Shown: positions 1 through 8,822 of the stretch, piece after piece | How the letters are laid out: each line of letters begins with the position of its first letter | How positions within the stretch are numbered: the first letter of the stretch is position 1 | From: Asanoa sp040676615 | Lineage (GTDB): Bacteria > Actinomycetota > Actinomycetes > Mycobacteriales > Micromonosporaceae | Length of the DNA: 64,000 nucleotides | Direction of reading: 5' to 3' | NCBI RefSeq assembly: GCF_040676615.1 | Contig: NZ_JBFAPI010000005.1 | Coordinates: forward strand, 310,001 to 374,000 | Made by a program: the position numbers and the translations under genes | Notes under the pieces: generated by a model | Told to the model about the DNA's origin: nothing | The model's database searches: none | Seen by the model: the letters and a program-made list of their open reading frames with translations, nothing else

Positions 1-568
1 GGCCGACCAGGGCGTCGATGTCCTGTGCCTCCCAGGCCGCCTTGAAGGCCCTGACCACGGCGGCCTGCCGGCCGCGCGGCGTCGCCGGCTCCCGGGCCGC
101 GCGGATCCGGCGGCGGGCCGACGAGGCCAGTTGGCGGCAGGCCGCCGGCGTCCGGCCGAGCACCTCGGCCACGTCGGCGAACGGATAACGGAAGACGTCG
201 TGGAGGATGAACGCCACGCGCTCGGCCGGGGTCATCGACTCCAGCACGACGAGGAAGGCCATGCCCACCGACTCGTCCAGGGTGACCCGGTCCGCCGGGT
301 CGGGCGTCTCGTTGTCGCCGGGCAGCGGCTCCGGAATCCAGTCGCCCACGTAGCTCTCCCGTCTGACCCGTGCCGAGCCGAGCAGGTTGAGGCAGATGCG
401 ACTGGTGACCGTCGTCAGCCAGGCGCCGGGCGACTCGATGGCCTCCCGGTCGCGTGCGGGCAGGGCGTACCAGCGGGCATAGCTCTCCTGGACCGCGTCC
501 TCGGCTTCGGACAGGGAGCCCAGCAGCCGGTAGGCCACATTGATCAACTGACGACGCTCACTGATCAT
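1..568 (-). CDS. ECF sigma factor, SigJ/ECF41-like (3' end outside window)
   Basis: Reading the reverse strand from ATG 568 gives a 189-residue open frame that leaves the window without a stop. It opens MISERRQLINVAYRLLGS, the usual sigma-70 region 2 start, with the helix AEDAVQESYARW and then a region 4 segment (ESMTPAERVAFILHDVF, FADVAEVLGRTPAACRQLA). Sigma factors of the SigJ/ECF41 type carry a C-terminal SnoaL-like domain; that part would lie beyond base 1 and cannot be seen. A GGGAGGGG ribosome site sits just upstream of the ATG. The gene is divergent from the LUD-domain gene at 655, with an inverted repeat between them. The sigma call is firm; the subgroup is inferred from residue pattern. 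Confidence 0.88.
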   Translation of the reverse strand, partial: MISERRQLINVAYRLLGSLSEAEDAVQESYARWYALPARDREAIESPGAWLTTVTSRICLNLLGSARVRRESYVGDWIPEPLPGDNETPDPADRVTLDESVGMAFLVVLESMTPAERVAFILHDVFRYPFADVAEVLGRTPAACRQLASSARRRIRAAREPATPRGRQAAVVRAFKAAWEAQDIDALVG

Positions 569-588
569 CTCGGCCCCTCCCGTCACCT

Positions 589-650
589 GTTCGACAAGAC
601 AGCGCCCCGGAACGTGAGGCCTGACATTCCGCCGGGCCGGATTGTCGAAC
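589..650. promoter_or_regulatory. 9-bp inverted repeat in divergent promoter region
   Basis: GTTCGACAA at 589-597 and its exact reverse complement TTGTCGAAC at 642-650 flank the 86-bp space between the divergent sigma-factor and LUD genes. The centres are 53 bp apart, close to five helical turns, which would put two half-sites on one DNA face. This could be a paired operator for either gene. There is no direct evidence of the binding protein. Confidence 0.4.
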
Positions 651-654
651 TGGC

Positions 655-1269
655 ATGACTTCAGCATTCACCGACCCGGCGCCCGCCGACCGCCTCGAGC
701 GCGCGGCCGCCGCGCTGACCGCGCACAACTTCGCCGTCGAGATCCTCGACGACGCCGCCGCCGCGCGGGCGCGGGTCAGGGACCTGATCCCGGCCGGCGC
801 CAGCGTGTTCACCGGGGCCAGCGAGACCCTGCGGCTGTCCGGCATCGAGGACGACATCACCACGAGCGGTCGGTACGACGCGATCAAGGGTCGCACCCGC
901 GGCATGGACCGCGAGACCAGCGCCCGCGAGATCTGGGCGACGATCGGCAGCCCCGACGTGATCGTGGGCAGCGTCGCCGCGGTCACCGAGACCGGCTCCC
1001 TGGTCGCCGGCTCGGCCAGCGGCGGCCAACTGCCCGGCTACGCCGGCGGCGCCGGCCAGGCGATCTGGATCGTCGGCGCGCAGAAGGTGGTGCCCGACCT
1101 GGCCACCGCGCTGCGCCGCGTCGAGGAGCACTGCCTGCCGCTGGAGAACAACCGGGCCATGACGGCGTACGGGCAGCCCAGCGCGCTCAACCGCATCCTC
1201 GTCCTGAACGCCGAACCGCAGCCCGGCCGCGGAACGGTGCTGCTGCTCCGGGAAGCCATCGGTTTCTAG
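655..1269 (+). CDS. LUD-domain (LutC/YkgG-like) protein
   Basis: The 204-residue protein starts at ATG 655. It has the LUD-domain pattern: an N-terminal helix pair, then ASVFTGASETLRLSGIEDDI, then VGSVAAVTETGSLVAGSASG and an IVGAQKVVPDL strand near residue 145. LUD proteins take part in lactate utilisation (LutB/LutC) or uncharacterised redox steps. No lutA/lutB partner is next to it, so its substrate is unknown. Length matches stand-alone LutC-type proteins. It is divergent from the sigma factor and ends tail-to-tail with the GlxA-type regulator, overlapping its stop by 4 bp (1266-1269). Confidence 0.8.
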   Translation: MTSAFTDPAPADRLERAAAALTAHNFAVEILDDAAAARARVRDLIPAGASVFTGASETLRLSGIEDDITTSGRYDAIKGRTRGMDRETSAREIWATIGSPDVIVGSVAAVTETGSLVAGSASGGQLPGYAGGAGQAIWIVGAQKVVPDLATALRRVEEHCLPLENNRAMTAYGQPSALNRILVLNAEPQPGRGTVLLLREAIGF

Positions 1270-2243
1270 TCCCGGCGCATGCCGAACGTCCGCCGGTACT
1301 GGGCCGGCGCCGCGCCGACCTGGCGGGTGAACTGGGCCCGCAACGTGTCGACGCTGCCGAAACCCGCGACCCGGGCGAGGGCCTCGATGGTCTGGTCCGT
1401 GGTCTCCAGCAGTTCCCGGACGAGGTCGACCCGCTGGCTGGTCAGCCAGCGGTGCGGCGTGGTGCCGGTGGCGTGCCGGAACAGCCGGGCGAACGTGCGC
1501 GGCGCGAGGCGCGCCTCGCGGGCCAGGTCGGCCACCGCGATCGGCTGGTCGAGCCGGCCCATCGCCCAGGTGATCGCGTCCTGCAGCGGGTCGGCGGCGG
1601 CGACGGCCGGCAGCGGGGCGCGCAGGTACTGGGCCTGCCCGCCGTCGCGGTGCGGCGGCACCACCATCCGGCGGGCCACCTCGGCGGCGACCGCGGCGCC
1701 GTGGGCCCGGCGGAGCAGGTGCAGGCCGAGGTCGATGCCAGCGGCCGTGCCGGCCGAGGTCGAGATGGCGCCCGCGTCGACGTAGAGCACACCGGGGTCG
1801 AGCCGGATCTTCGGGTAGCGGCTGCCCAGTTCGGCCGTCCAGCGCCAGTGCGTGGTGGCCGGCAGGCCGTCGAGCAGGCCGGCCGCCGCCAGCACGAACG
1901 CGCCGCGGCAGATCGCCATCAGGTGCGCGCCGCGGTCGCGGGCGGCGTAGAGGTGCGCGACCAGCGCCGGATCGGGCCCGGTCTCCACCCAGGCGCCGGC
2001 GACCAGCACGATCAGGTCGGCGTCGGCGAGGCGGTCGAGGCCGTGCCCGGTCGCGACCTGGTAGCCGGCCGTGGTGCGCACCGGGCCGCCGGGCACGGAG
2101 GCGAGCCCGAACTCGTAGCGCGGTAGGCCCTGGTCGGACCGGTCGAGCCCGAAGAGTTCGCACGCGATGCCCAGTTCGAAGGGCGCGACCCCGTCCGCGA
2201 CGGGCACGGCGACATTGGTGATCCGCAACGGCTCGGTGGGCAT
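1266..2243 (-). CDS. GlxA-family transcriptional regulator (DJ-1/PfpI + AraC)
   Basis: The 325-aa protein is read from ATG 2243, where homology begins (MPTEPLRITNVAVPVADGV); a longer frame exists upstream but looks non-coding. Residues about 8-180 form a DJ-1/PfpI domain with the nucleophile elbow AICRGAFVLAAAG. The C-terminal 100 residues are an AraC-type double helix-turn-helix (LAREARLAPRTFARLFRHAT, then VAGFGSVDTLRAQF). Such proteins are cytoplasmic activators or repressors whose DJ-1 domain senses a ligand. It is divergent from the MFS exporter gene at 2341 across 97 bp, so it may control that gene. Family assignment is strong; the target is inferred from position. Confidence 0.9.
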   Translation of the reverse strand: MPTEPLRITNVAVPVADGVAPFELGIACELFGLDRSDQGLPRYEFGLASVPGGPVRTTAGYQVATGHGLDRLADADLIVLVAGAWVETGPDPALVAHLYAARDRGAHLMAICRGAFVLAAAGLLDGLPATTHWRWTAELGSRYPKIRLDPGVLYVDAGAISTSAGTAAGIDLGLHLLRRAHGAAVAAEVARRMVVPPHRDGGQAQYLRAPLPAVAAADPLQDAITWAMGRLDQPIAVADLAREARLAPRTFARLFRHATGTTPHRWLTSQRVDLVRELLETTDQTIEALARVAGFGSVDTLRAQFTRQVGAAPAQYRRTFGMRRD

Positions 2244-2340
2244 TCTCCGAGCTTGGCAGACCGGCGACGGGCAGGAAATGCGGCCTGGCGGGCGGATTCG
2301 CCCCGGACGCCGGCGGCGCGGGCGGCCACAGACTGACCCG

Positions 2341-3453
2341 ATGGGACGGACATCGCTGGCGCTGGTGCTGACCGCGACCCTGTCCGTCGCGACGGCGTAC
2401 GGGATGCTGCTGCTGTTGCCGTTGCAGATCAAGCACCTGGGCGGGTCGGAGGCGACGTTCGGCGTCCTCACCGCGCTGGCCGCCGTGCCGGCCGCGGCTT
2501 TCCTCGGCACGCTGCTGAGCTTTCCGGACCGGGTCCGGCCGCCGGTCCTGCTCGCCGTGGCCTCGCTGGCCTACGGCGGCGCGGCGGCGGCGCTGGCGAC
2601 CGTCGACCGGCTCGGCGGCCTGCTCGCGGTGCTGACGATCGTGTCGGGCGCGACGTGGTCGGTCGTCTACACGGTGGGGCCGATGGTGGTGAGCGAGCGG
2701 GTTCCCGACGACGCGCGTGCGGCCCACATCGGCTACCTGACCGGGACCATCCAGTTGGGATTCGGGATCGGGCCCGTCCTCGGCGGCTGGCTGCACGGCA
2801 GGGGACTGTCCTACCCCGGGACGTTCGCGGTCGCGGCGGCCCTGGCGGCAACCGCGGCCGGGCTGCTGGTGTTCGTGCGGTCGCCGGGGCGCCCTGCGGG
2901 CCGCGTGTCGCTCGTCCCGGCCCTGGCGAACATCGTGCGCTCCCCGGCGCGTACCCCGTTGGTGATGATCTTGATCATGGCCTGCCTGTTCACCACGATG
3001 ACCAGCTTCCAGGCGACGTTCGCGCAGTCGCGGGGCCTGAGTTTCGACGTCTTCTACGTGAGCTACACGGCGGCGGTGATCGTCGCGCGCCTCGTCGTGG
3101 CCCCGTTCCTGCGCGACGGAGTGCTCGTGGTCGCCACGGCCGGGATCGCGGTGGCCCTGGCCGGCTTCCTGGTGGTGGCGACGAGCCCGTTCCGTTACGC
3201 GGCCGCGTCGGCGGTGCTCGGTGGCGCCTACGGGCTGGCCCTGCCGGCGATCCAGGCGCGCGCGGTCAACGTCGCCCCGCCCGCCGACCGCCCCCGGATG
3301 CTGCCGCTGGCCGGGTTGCTCTTCCAGCTCGTGATCCTGGCCTTCCCGCTGGTGGCCGGCGCGGTGATCACCGCGTTCGGCTACCAGGCCGTCTTCGGCG
3401 TGCTGGTCGCCCTCGCGGCGGCGCTGCTCGCCCTGAGCAGGAACGAGCGGTAG
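2341..3453 (+). CDS. MFS transporter
   Basis: The 370-residue protein begins at ATG 2341 (MGRTSLALVLTATLSVATAY); the open frame runs further 5' but without hydrophobic content. It is a polytopic membrane protein with about 12 hydrophobic segments, short charged loops and an MFS-like loop (FPDRVRPP) after the second helix. That places it in the major facilitator superfamily as a drug/metabolite exporter type. No strong ribosome site is visible. Its stop (TAG 3451-3453) directly abuts the ATG of the aldo/keto reductase, so the two are almost certainly co-transcribed. The substrate cannot be read from sequence. Confidence 0.85.
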   Translation: MGRTSLALVLTATLSVATAYGMLLLLPLQIKHLGGSEATFGVLTALAAVPAAAFLGTLLSFPDRVRPPVLLAVASLAYGGAAAALATVDRLGGLLAVLTIVSGATWSVVYTVGPMVVSERVPDDARAAHIGYLTGTIQLGFGIGPVLGGWLHGRGLSYPGTFAVAAALAATAAGLLVFVRSPGRPAGRVSLVPALANIVRSPARTPLVMILIMACLFTTMTSFQATFAQSRGLSFDVFYVSYTAAVIVARLVVAPFLRDGVLVVATAGIAVALAGFLVVATSPFRYAAASAVLGGAYGLALPAIQARAVNVAPPADRPRMLPLAGLLFQLVILAFPLVAGAVITAFGYQAVFGVLVALAAALLALSRNER

Positions 3454-4416
3454 ATGTTGTACACCAGACTGGGCGGTTCCGGGCTTCGGGTCTCGAGGAT
3501 CGCGCTGGGCATGATGAGCTACGGCGACCCGGCGGCGGTCTCGTGGGTGCTGCCGGAGGAACGGGCCGAGCCGATCGTGCGGCGGGCCGTCGAGGCCGGT
3601 GTGACGTTCTTCGACACTGCCGACATGTATTCCACCGGCGTCAGCGAACAGATCACCGGCCGGCTGCTGGCGAGGTTCTTCCCACGCCGCGACGACTACG
3701 TGCTCGCGACCAAGGTGTTCTACCCGATGACACCGGACCCCAACGGCCGCGGGCTGTCCCGCAAGCACATCATGGCCGCCGTCGACGCGTCGCTGACCCG
3801 GCTGGGCACCGACCACATCGACCTTTACCAGATCCATCGCTGGGACGACGGCACGCCGATCGACGAGACGATGTCGGCCCTGCACGATCTCGTACGGGCC
3901 GGCAAGGTGCGCTATCTCGGTGCGTCGCTGATGCGCGCGTGGCAACTGGCGACCGCCCAGTTCACCGCGCGGGCGGCCGGCTGGACCGGGTTCGTCTCGA
4001 TGCAGACCAGATACAACCTGGTTTACCGCGAGGAGGAACGGGAGGTGCTTCCGTTCTGCGCGGACCAGGGTCTGGGGGTGCTGCCCTACAGCCCGCTGGC
4101 GAGGGGTGCGCTCGCCGCCCGGCCGGCCTCGACGCCACGATCGCGTGCGGACGCGGCCGCCTCCCGCACCCCGCCCGAGAACGATCGGGACGTGCTGGCG
4201 GCGGTGCGCGCGGTGGCCGCCGCGCGCGGCGTGCCGGCCGCCCAGGTTGCGCTGGCCTGGACGATGGCCAAGCCCATGGTGGCCGCGCCGATCGTCGGCG
4301 CGACGAGGCCCGAGCACGTCGACGACGCCGTGGCCGCGGTCGAGGTGGCACTCACGGCCGACGAATTGACCAGCATGGAAGCCCCGTACCGGTCGCACGA
4401 ACTTCTTCCGTACTAG
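3454..4416 (+). CDS. Aldo/keto reductase
   Basis: The 320-aa TIM-barrel oxidoreductase carries the full AKR catalytic tetrad: D54 and Y59 in TFFDTADMYSTG, K87 in LATKVFYP and H128 in LYQIHRWD. The C-terminal IVGATRPEHVDDAV segment is the NADPH-binding signature. It reduces aldehydes or ketones with NADPH in the cytoplasm; the sequence resembles the YajO/voltage-channel-beta-like branch that acts on diverse carbonyls. It starts with zero spacing after the MFS stop and is followed within 9 nt by a cupin gene, suggesting a three-gene unit. The substrate is unknown. Confidence 0.92.
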   Translation: MLYTRLGGSGLRVSRIALGMMSYGDPAAVSWVLPEERAEPIVRRAVEAGVTFFDTADMYSTGVSEQITGRLLARFFPRRDDYVLATKVFYPMTPDPNGRGLSRKHIMAAVDASLTRLGTDHIDLYQIHRWDDGTPIDETMSALHDLVRAGKVRYLGASLMRAWQLATAQFTARAAGWTGFVSMQTRYNLVYREEEREVLPFCADQGLGVLPYSPLARGALAARPASTPRSRADAAASRTPPENDRDVLAAVRAVAAARGVPAAQVALAWTMAKPMVAAPIVGATRPEHVDDAVAAVEVALTADELTSMEAPYRSHELLPY

Positions 4417-4425
4417 CGTCACCGC

Positions 4426-4773
4426 ATGGCATTACACATCCAGAACGGAGAACTTCCAGGGAACGACCGGTCGCGCACGTTCCTGGGTCGCGACCACGGC
4501 GACGTGCCGATCTCGTTCTTCATCCAGGCGAGCCCGCCCGGGCACGGTCCGGGGCCGCACACCCACCCGTACGCCGAGGTGTTCGTCCTGCACGAAGGGT
4601 CCGGGTCCTTCCTGGCCGGCGACGAGACCATCGAGGCGTCCGGTGGCTCGGTCGTCGTCGTGCCGGCCGGTGAACTGCACGGCTTCACCGCCTCGTCGGA
4701 CGGCCCGCTGCGGATGACCTGCATCCACACCAACGACCACATGATCACGGAGTGGTTCGAGAAACCGGCCTGA
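4426..4773 (+). CDS. Cupin-domain protein
   Basis: The 115-residue single-domain cupin has metal ligands H45, H47 and E51 (PHTHPYAEVFVLHEG) and H85 in GELHGF, the classic two-motif arrangement. The length equals a minimal cupin barrel. Proteins of this class bind a divalent metal and may be isomerases, dioxygenases or simple sensors; nothing here decides which. The gap of 9 nt after the aldo/keto reductase supports co-transcription with it and the MFS exporter. Confidence 0.85.
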   Translation: MALHIQNGELPGNDRSRTFLGRDHGDVPISFFIQASPPGHGPGPHTHPYAEVFVLHEGSGSFLAGDETIEASGGSVVVVPAGELHGFTASSDGPLRMTCIHTNDHMITEWFEKPA

Positions 4774-4879
4774 CGCGGCGGCGTCCGGGCGTGTCCGGAC
4801 GTGTCCGAAACGATTGCTGGACATCGACGGGTTTTGGCAGCGTCGGCAGCGAGGATCACTCCTAGGAAGGGAGCCGCAC

Positions 4880-5302
4880 GTGCGGAGAAAACTCGTGACG
4901 GTGCTATCGGCCCTGCTGCTCGCGCTGCCGGCAGCGGTCTTCTTCGGCGCACCGGCGCAGGCCGCGGCGAAGGAACCGCCCGCGGGATGCCGCTACTTCC
5001 ACACGGTCAACCCCTACTACGGCGACACGTGCTACGAGTGGGACGGCGACGACCAGTGGGTGTACGACGGGGTCGGTGACGGCTGGAGCGCCCGGGTCGA
5101 GATCGAGACGCTCTACGGCAAGGTCCGCTGGTGCGCCAACACCGAGACCGCCGGGCACTGGGTCGAGTGCACGTTCGACCACGAGGAAGGGTCGTGCGTG
5201 CATTTCCGGATGTACGAGCAGGACGGTGGCGATAACGGCCCGACCCGCTACTGGACCGACTGGACACCATGGATCAGCACCAGCACCGGGGCTGACTGCT
5301 AG
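4880..5302 (+). CDS. Secreted protein of unknown function
   Basis: GTG 4880 is chosen because it gives a clean signal peptide (RRKLVTVLSALLLALPAAVF then a GAPAQA-A cleavage site) and is preceded by an AGGAAGGGAG ribosome site. The mature part is about 105 residues, rich in Trp, Tyr and Asp, with six cysteines that could form three disulfides (GCRYFHT, DTCYEWD, RWCANTE, VECTFD, SCVHF and the C-terminal C). I do not recognise the family. It ends tail-to-tail with the NB-ARC gene, overlapping by 4 bp. Confidence 0.7.
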   Translation: MRRKLVTVLSALLLALPAAVFFGAPAQAAAKEPPAGCRYFHTVNPYYGDTCYEWDGDDQWVYDGVGDGWSARVEIETLYGKVRWCANTETAGHWVECTFDHEEGSCVHFRMYEQDGGDNGPTRYWTDWTPWISTSTGADC

Positions 5303-6504
5303 CTGGCCACCTGGAGGACCGGCTGCGGCCGGTCCTCCAGTTCGGCGGCGAAGCGGCGCAGCAGCGGATGGGGACCGGCCAGATGCGCGCGGGCCAGCTC
5401 GCGCATGGCGGCGCGGTCCGTTCCTGGCCGGCGGAACTGCCGCTGGGCCGCGTCGCTGAGCCGCCGGTAGGACAGCAGGAACGCCGTACGCAGGTTCGTC
5501 GCCGGATCGTCCGTGGCCAGCGCGTCCAGCGGAGCGAGCCGGAGCTCGGCGGCGAGGGCGGCCGGGGTCAGGCCCGGCTGCTGCGCGAGCCGGGCCGCCG
5601 CCGCGGTCAACGCCAGCGGCAGCCCGGCACACGGGTCGGCCACCGGAGCGGCCCGGCCGCCCAGCAGCCGCCGCGCGGCCGAGGGCGTGAGCACGTCGAG
5701 GGGGAGTGTGCGGGCACCCTCGGCGATCACCAGTCCGGTGAGCTGCGTCCGGCTGGTGACAAGACAGGTCGAGGTGGCCGGCAGGAGCGGCCGCACCTGT
5801 TCCACGGACGCCGCGTTGTCCAGGACGACGAGCACCCGGCGGGCGGCCAGGACGCTGCGGTAGAGGGCCGCCCGCGCGTCGGGATCCGGCGGGATGCGCA
5901 CCGGCGGGATGTCGAGCGCGGTGAGAAGCCCGTGCAGGACCGCGCCGGCGTCGGCCGGGGGCCGGGCCGGGTCGACGCCGCGCAGGTTCGCGTAGAGCTG
6001 GCCGTCGGGGTACTGCCCGGCGGCGCGCCGCGCCCAGGCGACGGCCAGGGCGGTCTTGCCGACGCCCGGCATGCCGGTGACCAGGATCGGGCCGGGCTCC
6101 GCGGCCAACCGGTCGAGCACGGCGAGGTCGGTGTCCCGGCCAGCCAGCCGTGCCGCCCCGGCCGGGAGCTGGCGGGGCACCACGGACGGGCGTGCGGCGC
6201 CGCCCGGCCCGGCGCGGTCGCCCGCGTAGACCTCGCGCCACGCCGACCGCCAGGCCGCCGCCCGCTCGCCGGTCACACCGCAGACGTGCACGTAGCGCAG
6301 CACCAGGTCGAGCGACGGCAGCCGGGTGCGGTGCGGGCTCAGGAGGTCGCCCAGCGTGCTCCGGGCCAGCCCGCTGTCACGGGCGAGCCGCCGCAGGGGC
6401 GGGTCACCCGCCCAGATCTTCAGCAGCCGCAACTCCCGGATGAACCCGTCGACGGAGTCGACCCCCGTCGGATCGGGAGGGGCGGTGACCACACCCGCAA
6501 GCAT
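5299..6504 (-). CDS. HTH + NB-ARC STAND protein, short form
   Basis: The 401-aa protein is read from ATG 6504. Residues about 15-75 form an Xre-like helix-turn-helix (RELRLLKIW, LARDSGLARSTLGDLL). Next is an NB-ARC ATPase module with Walker A GMPGVGKTALAV, Walker B RRVLVVLDNA and the CLVTSRTQLTGL sensor, as in the middle of AfsR-type regulators. It lacks both the SARP/BTAD front end and the long TPR tail; the C-terminus stops soon after a winged-helix-like stretch. It may be a minimal nucleotide-switch regulator or a degenerate one. It has the same orientation as, and lies 37 bp downstream of, the Gfo/Idh oxidoreductase gene. Confidence 0.8.
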   Translation of the reverse strand: MLAGVVTAPPDPTGVDSVDGFIRELRLLKIWAGDPPLRRLARDSGLARSTLGDLLSPHRTRLPSLDLVLRYVHVCGVTGERAAAWRSAWREVYAGDRAGPGGAARPSVVPRQLPAGAARLAGRDTDLAVLDRLAAEPGPILVTGMPGVGKTALAVAWARRAAGQYPDGQLYANLRGVDPARPPADAGAVLHGLLTALDIPPVRIPPDPDARAALYRSVLAARRVLVVLDNAASVEQVRPLLPATSTCLVTSRTQLTGLVIAEGARTLPLDVLTPSAARRLLGGRAAPVADPCAGLPLALTAAAARLAQQPGLTPAALAAELRLAPLDALATDDPATNLRTAFLLSYRRLSDAAQRQFRRPGTDRAAMRELARAHLAGPHPLLRRFAAELEDRPQPVLQVAS

Positions 6505-6541
6505 CCCCGCACCGCCTTGCCACCACCCTTGCCATGGCGCG

Positions 6542-7480
6542 CTAGCCGGCCAGTTCCAGGTCGCGCACGGCCCGCAGGCCGGCGGCGCCGTCGGCCGCCG
6601 GTGGGCGCCGGCCCGCGATGGCGTCGAGGACACCGGCCAGTTGCGGCACGAACGGGCTGCCCGGCGTGAACGCGAGCGGCTCGCCGTTGAGCGTGATCTC
6701 ACCCGCACCGTCCGGGCCGAGGGTGCCGGCGCAGACCGCGATGCCGTCGTCGCCGAAGAGTTCCAGGCGGGTGTACTCGGCGAACTGGATCGTGCTGAGC
6801 ACCTCGACCGTCGGGCCCGACCGGAGCTGCGCGGCGATGGCGGCCGTCTCGTCGCGCGGTGCCTGCCACTTCGTGTTGGCCAGGACCGACCTGAGCTGGG
6901 CCCAGTCGTCCATGTCGGCGGCGAACCAGCGGGCCAGGTCGAGACAGTGGGTGGCGGTGGCCGACAGCGACCACCACCGCGCGGACTCGCTCCGGGCCCG
7001 CCAGTTCGAGTCGGGCATCGGGTAGGACCACATCGCCCGCAGGTGGCGCAGCGGGCCCAGCGCCCCGGCCAGGACCCGCTCGCGGAGCGCCTGGTGGCCG
7101 GGGTGGCAGCGGAGGTGATAACCGCTGGCCAGCACCAGGTCCTGGGCCGCGGCCAGGTCCACGAGCGACCGGGCCTCGGCCTCGCTCAGCGCGATCGGCT
7201 TCTCCACCAGCACGTGCTTGCCGGCCCGCAGGCTCGCCTGCGCCTGTGGAAAATGCAGGGCGTCCGGCAACGCGACGACGACCAGGTCGACGGCCGGATC
7301 GGCCAGGAACGCGGCCAGGTCGTCATAAGGGTGGGCGTCGGGGTCGAAGGCGCGCGCCGACGACTCGTCCCGCGACAGGACCGCCGCCAGCCGGGCGCCG
7401 GGCGAGGCCGCCACCGCCGGCCGGTGACCGGCCGAGGCGATGTAGCCCGTGCCGACGATGCCGACGCCGACCTGGCTCAT
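6542..7480 (-). CDS. Gfo/Idh/MocA-family oxidoreductase
   Basis: The 312-residue protein has an N-terminal Rossmann fold (VGVGIVGTGYIASAGH), the EKPIALSEAEA signature of Gfo/Idh/MocA enzymes near residue 94 with its catalytic-site lysine, and a C-terminal alpha/beta substrate domain. These enzymes oxidise or reduce sugars and inositols with NAD(P). It is divergent from the TIM-barrel isomerase at 7805; the pair looks like a small sugar or inositol catabolic locus under a shared 324-bp control region. Slightly shorter than the usual 330-390 residues. Substrate unknown. Confidence 0.88.
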   Translation of the reverse strand: MSQVGVGIVGTGYIASAGHRPAVAASPGARLAAVLSRDESSARAFDPDAHPYDDLAAFLADPAVDLVVVALPDALHFPQAQASLRAGKHVLVEKPIALSEAEARSLVDLAAAQDLVLASGYHLRCHPGHQALRERVLAGALGPLRHLRAMWSYPMPDSNWRARSESARWWSLSATATHCLDLARWFAADMDDWAQLRSVLANTKWQAPRDETAAIAAQLRSGPTVEVLSTIQFAEYTRLELFGDDGIAVCAGTLGPDGAGEITLNGEPLAFTPGSPFVPQLAGVLDAIAGRRPPAADGAAGLRAVRDLELAG

Positions 7481-7804
7481 GCCGGCCCGGAGACGGCGGT
7501 CGCCGGATCCTGGATCAGTTCGAGATCGCCACCCACCGCACCGAAATTACTAGCCCGGTGCGGTCGCCGGAGCGCGTTTCGGATCTTCGCCGCCCGGCAG
7601 GCTGCCGGACCTTCCGCGCCGTCTCGAACCGATCTAGAGTGAGGTTCGCTGCCGCGGACGCGGCCGGCGGCCGGGCGGGAGGCGCAACCCGCCCGGGCGT
7701 AAGGCACGTCGACCCGCCGACGTGGTGGCGACGGACCGTCGGACGGTCTCCTCGCGCCTGTCCACCACCAGGATCCCGGGTCACTCACAGGGAGAAGAAG
7801 GACA
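7481..7804. other. Divergent intergenic control region
   Basis: This 324-bp stretch separates the oxidoreductase and isomerase genes. I see no convincing gene in it. It ends with a purine-rich AGGGAGAAGAAGGA ribosome site for the isomerase. Promoters for both genes should lie here, but no clear -35/-10 pair or operator stood out. Confidence 0.5.
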
Positions 7805-8812
7805 ATGGCGCGACCCATCACGCTCTTCACCGGCCAGTGGGCCGACCTGCCGTTCGAAGAGGTGTGCCGGCTGGCCTCCGAGTGGGGCTACGACGGGCTC
7901 GAGATCGCCTGTTGGGGCGACCACTTCGACGTCGACAAGGCGGTCAACGAAGACGGCTACGTCGACCGCAAGCGGGAGACCCTGGCCAAATACAACCTGC
8001 AGGTCTTCGCGATCTCCAACCACCTGGTCGGCCAGGCGGTCTGCGACCACCCGATCGACGAGCGCCACCAGGACATCCTGCCCGCCCGCATCTGGGGCGA
8101 CGGGGAGCCCGAAGGTGTCCGGCAGCGGGCCGCCGACGAGATCAAGAACACCGCCCGCGCGGCCGCCAAGCTGGGCGTCAAGACCGTCGTCGGGTTCACC
8201 GGGTCGTCGATCTGGCACACGCTGGCCATGTTCCCGCCGGTGCCGCCGTCGATGATCGAGAAGGGCTACGAAGACTTCGCCAACCGGTTCAACCCCATCC
8301 TCGACGTGTTCGACGAGGTGGGCGTGCGGTTCGCACACGAGGTGCACCCGAGCGAGATCGCGTACGACTACTACACGACCAAGCGCACCCTCGAGGCGAT
8401 CGGCGACCGGCCGGCGTTCGGGCTCAACTGGGACCCGTCGCACTTCGTGTGGCAGGAACTCGACCCGGTCAACTTCATCTTCGACTTCCAGGACCGGATC
8501 TACCACGTCGACTGCAAGGACGCGAAGGTACGCACCGGAGACGGCCGCCGTGGCCGGCTCAGCTCGCACCTGCCCTGGGCCGACATGCGGCGCGGTTGGG
8601 ACTTCGTCTCCACCGGCCACGGTGACGTGCCCTGGGAAGACTGCTTCCGGGCGCTCAACGCGATCGGCTACGACGGCCCGATCTCGATCGAGTGGGAAGA
8701 CGCCGGCATGGACCGCCTGGTCGGCGCGCCCGAGGCCCTCCAGTTCGTGCGCCGCCTGGCGTTCGATGCGCCCAGCGCCGCGTTCGACGCCGCGTTCTCC
8801 AGCAAGGACTAG
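7805..8812 (+). CDS. Sugar phosphate isomerase/epimerase, xylose-isomerase-like TIM barrel
   Basis: The 335-aa protein starts at ATG 7805 behind a GGGAGAAGAAGG ribosome site. It has the AP-endonuclease-2/xylose-isomerase-like TIM barrel: GYDGLEIACWGDHFD at the front, FAHEVHPSEIAYDYYTT in the middle, FGLNWDPSHFVWQ, YHVDCKDAKV and the closing ISIEWEDAGMD with E/D/H metal ligands on barrel strands. Such enzymes isomerise or epimerise sugars and inositol derivatives. Pairing with the divergent Gfo/Idh oxidoreductase is typical of inositol or sugar degradation loci. A strong terminator follows within 11 bp. Confidence 0.88.
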   Translation: MARPITLFTGQWADLPFEEVCRLASEWGYDGLEIACWGDHFDVDKAVNEDGYVDRKRETLAKYNLQVFAISNHLVGQAVCDHPIDERHQDILPARIWGDGEPEGVRQRAADEIKNTARAAAKLGVKTVVGFTGSSIWHTLAMFPPVPPSMIEKGYEDFANRFNPILDVFDEVGVRFAHEVHPSEIAYDYYTTKRTLEAIGDRPAFGLNWDPSHFVWQELDPVNFIFDFQDRIYHVDCKDAKVRTGDGRRGRLSSHLPWADMRRGWDFVSTGHGDVPWEDCFRALNAIGYDGPISIEWEDAGMDRLVGAPEALQFVRRLAFDAPSAAFDAAFSSKD

Positions 8813-8822
8813 GCGTGACGAA

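Noticed and set aside
661..4422. A 1253-codon open frame on the minus strand
   Set aside because: It is antisense to five clear genes and has an Arg/Gly/His-rich shadow composition; only the GlxA-type gene in another frame is real on that strand.
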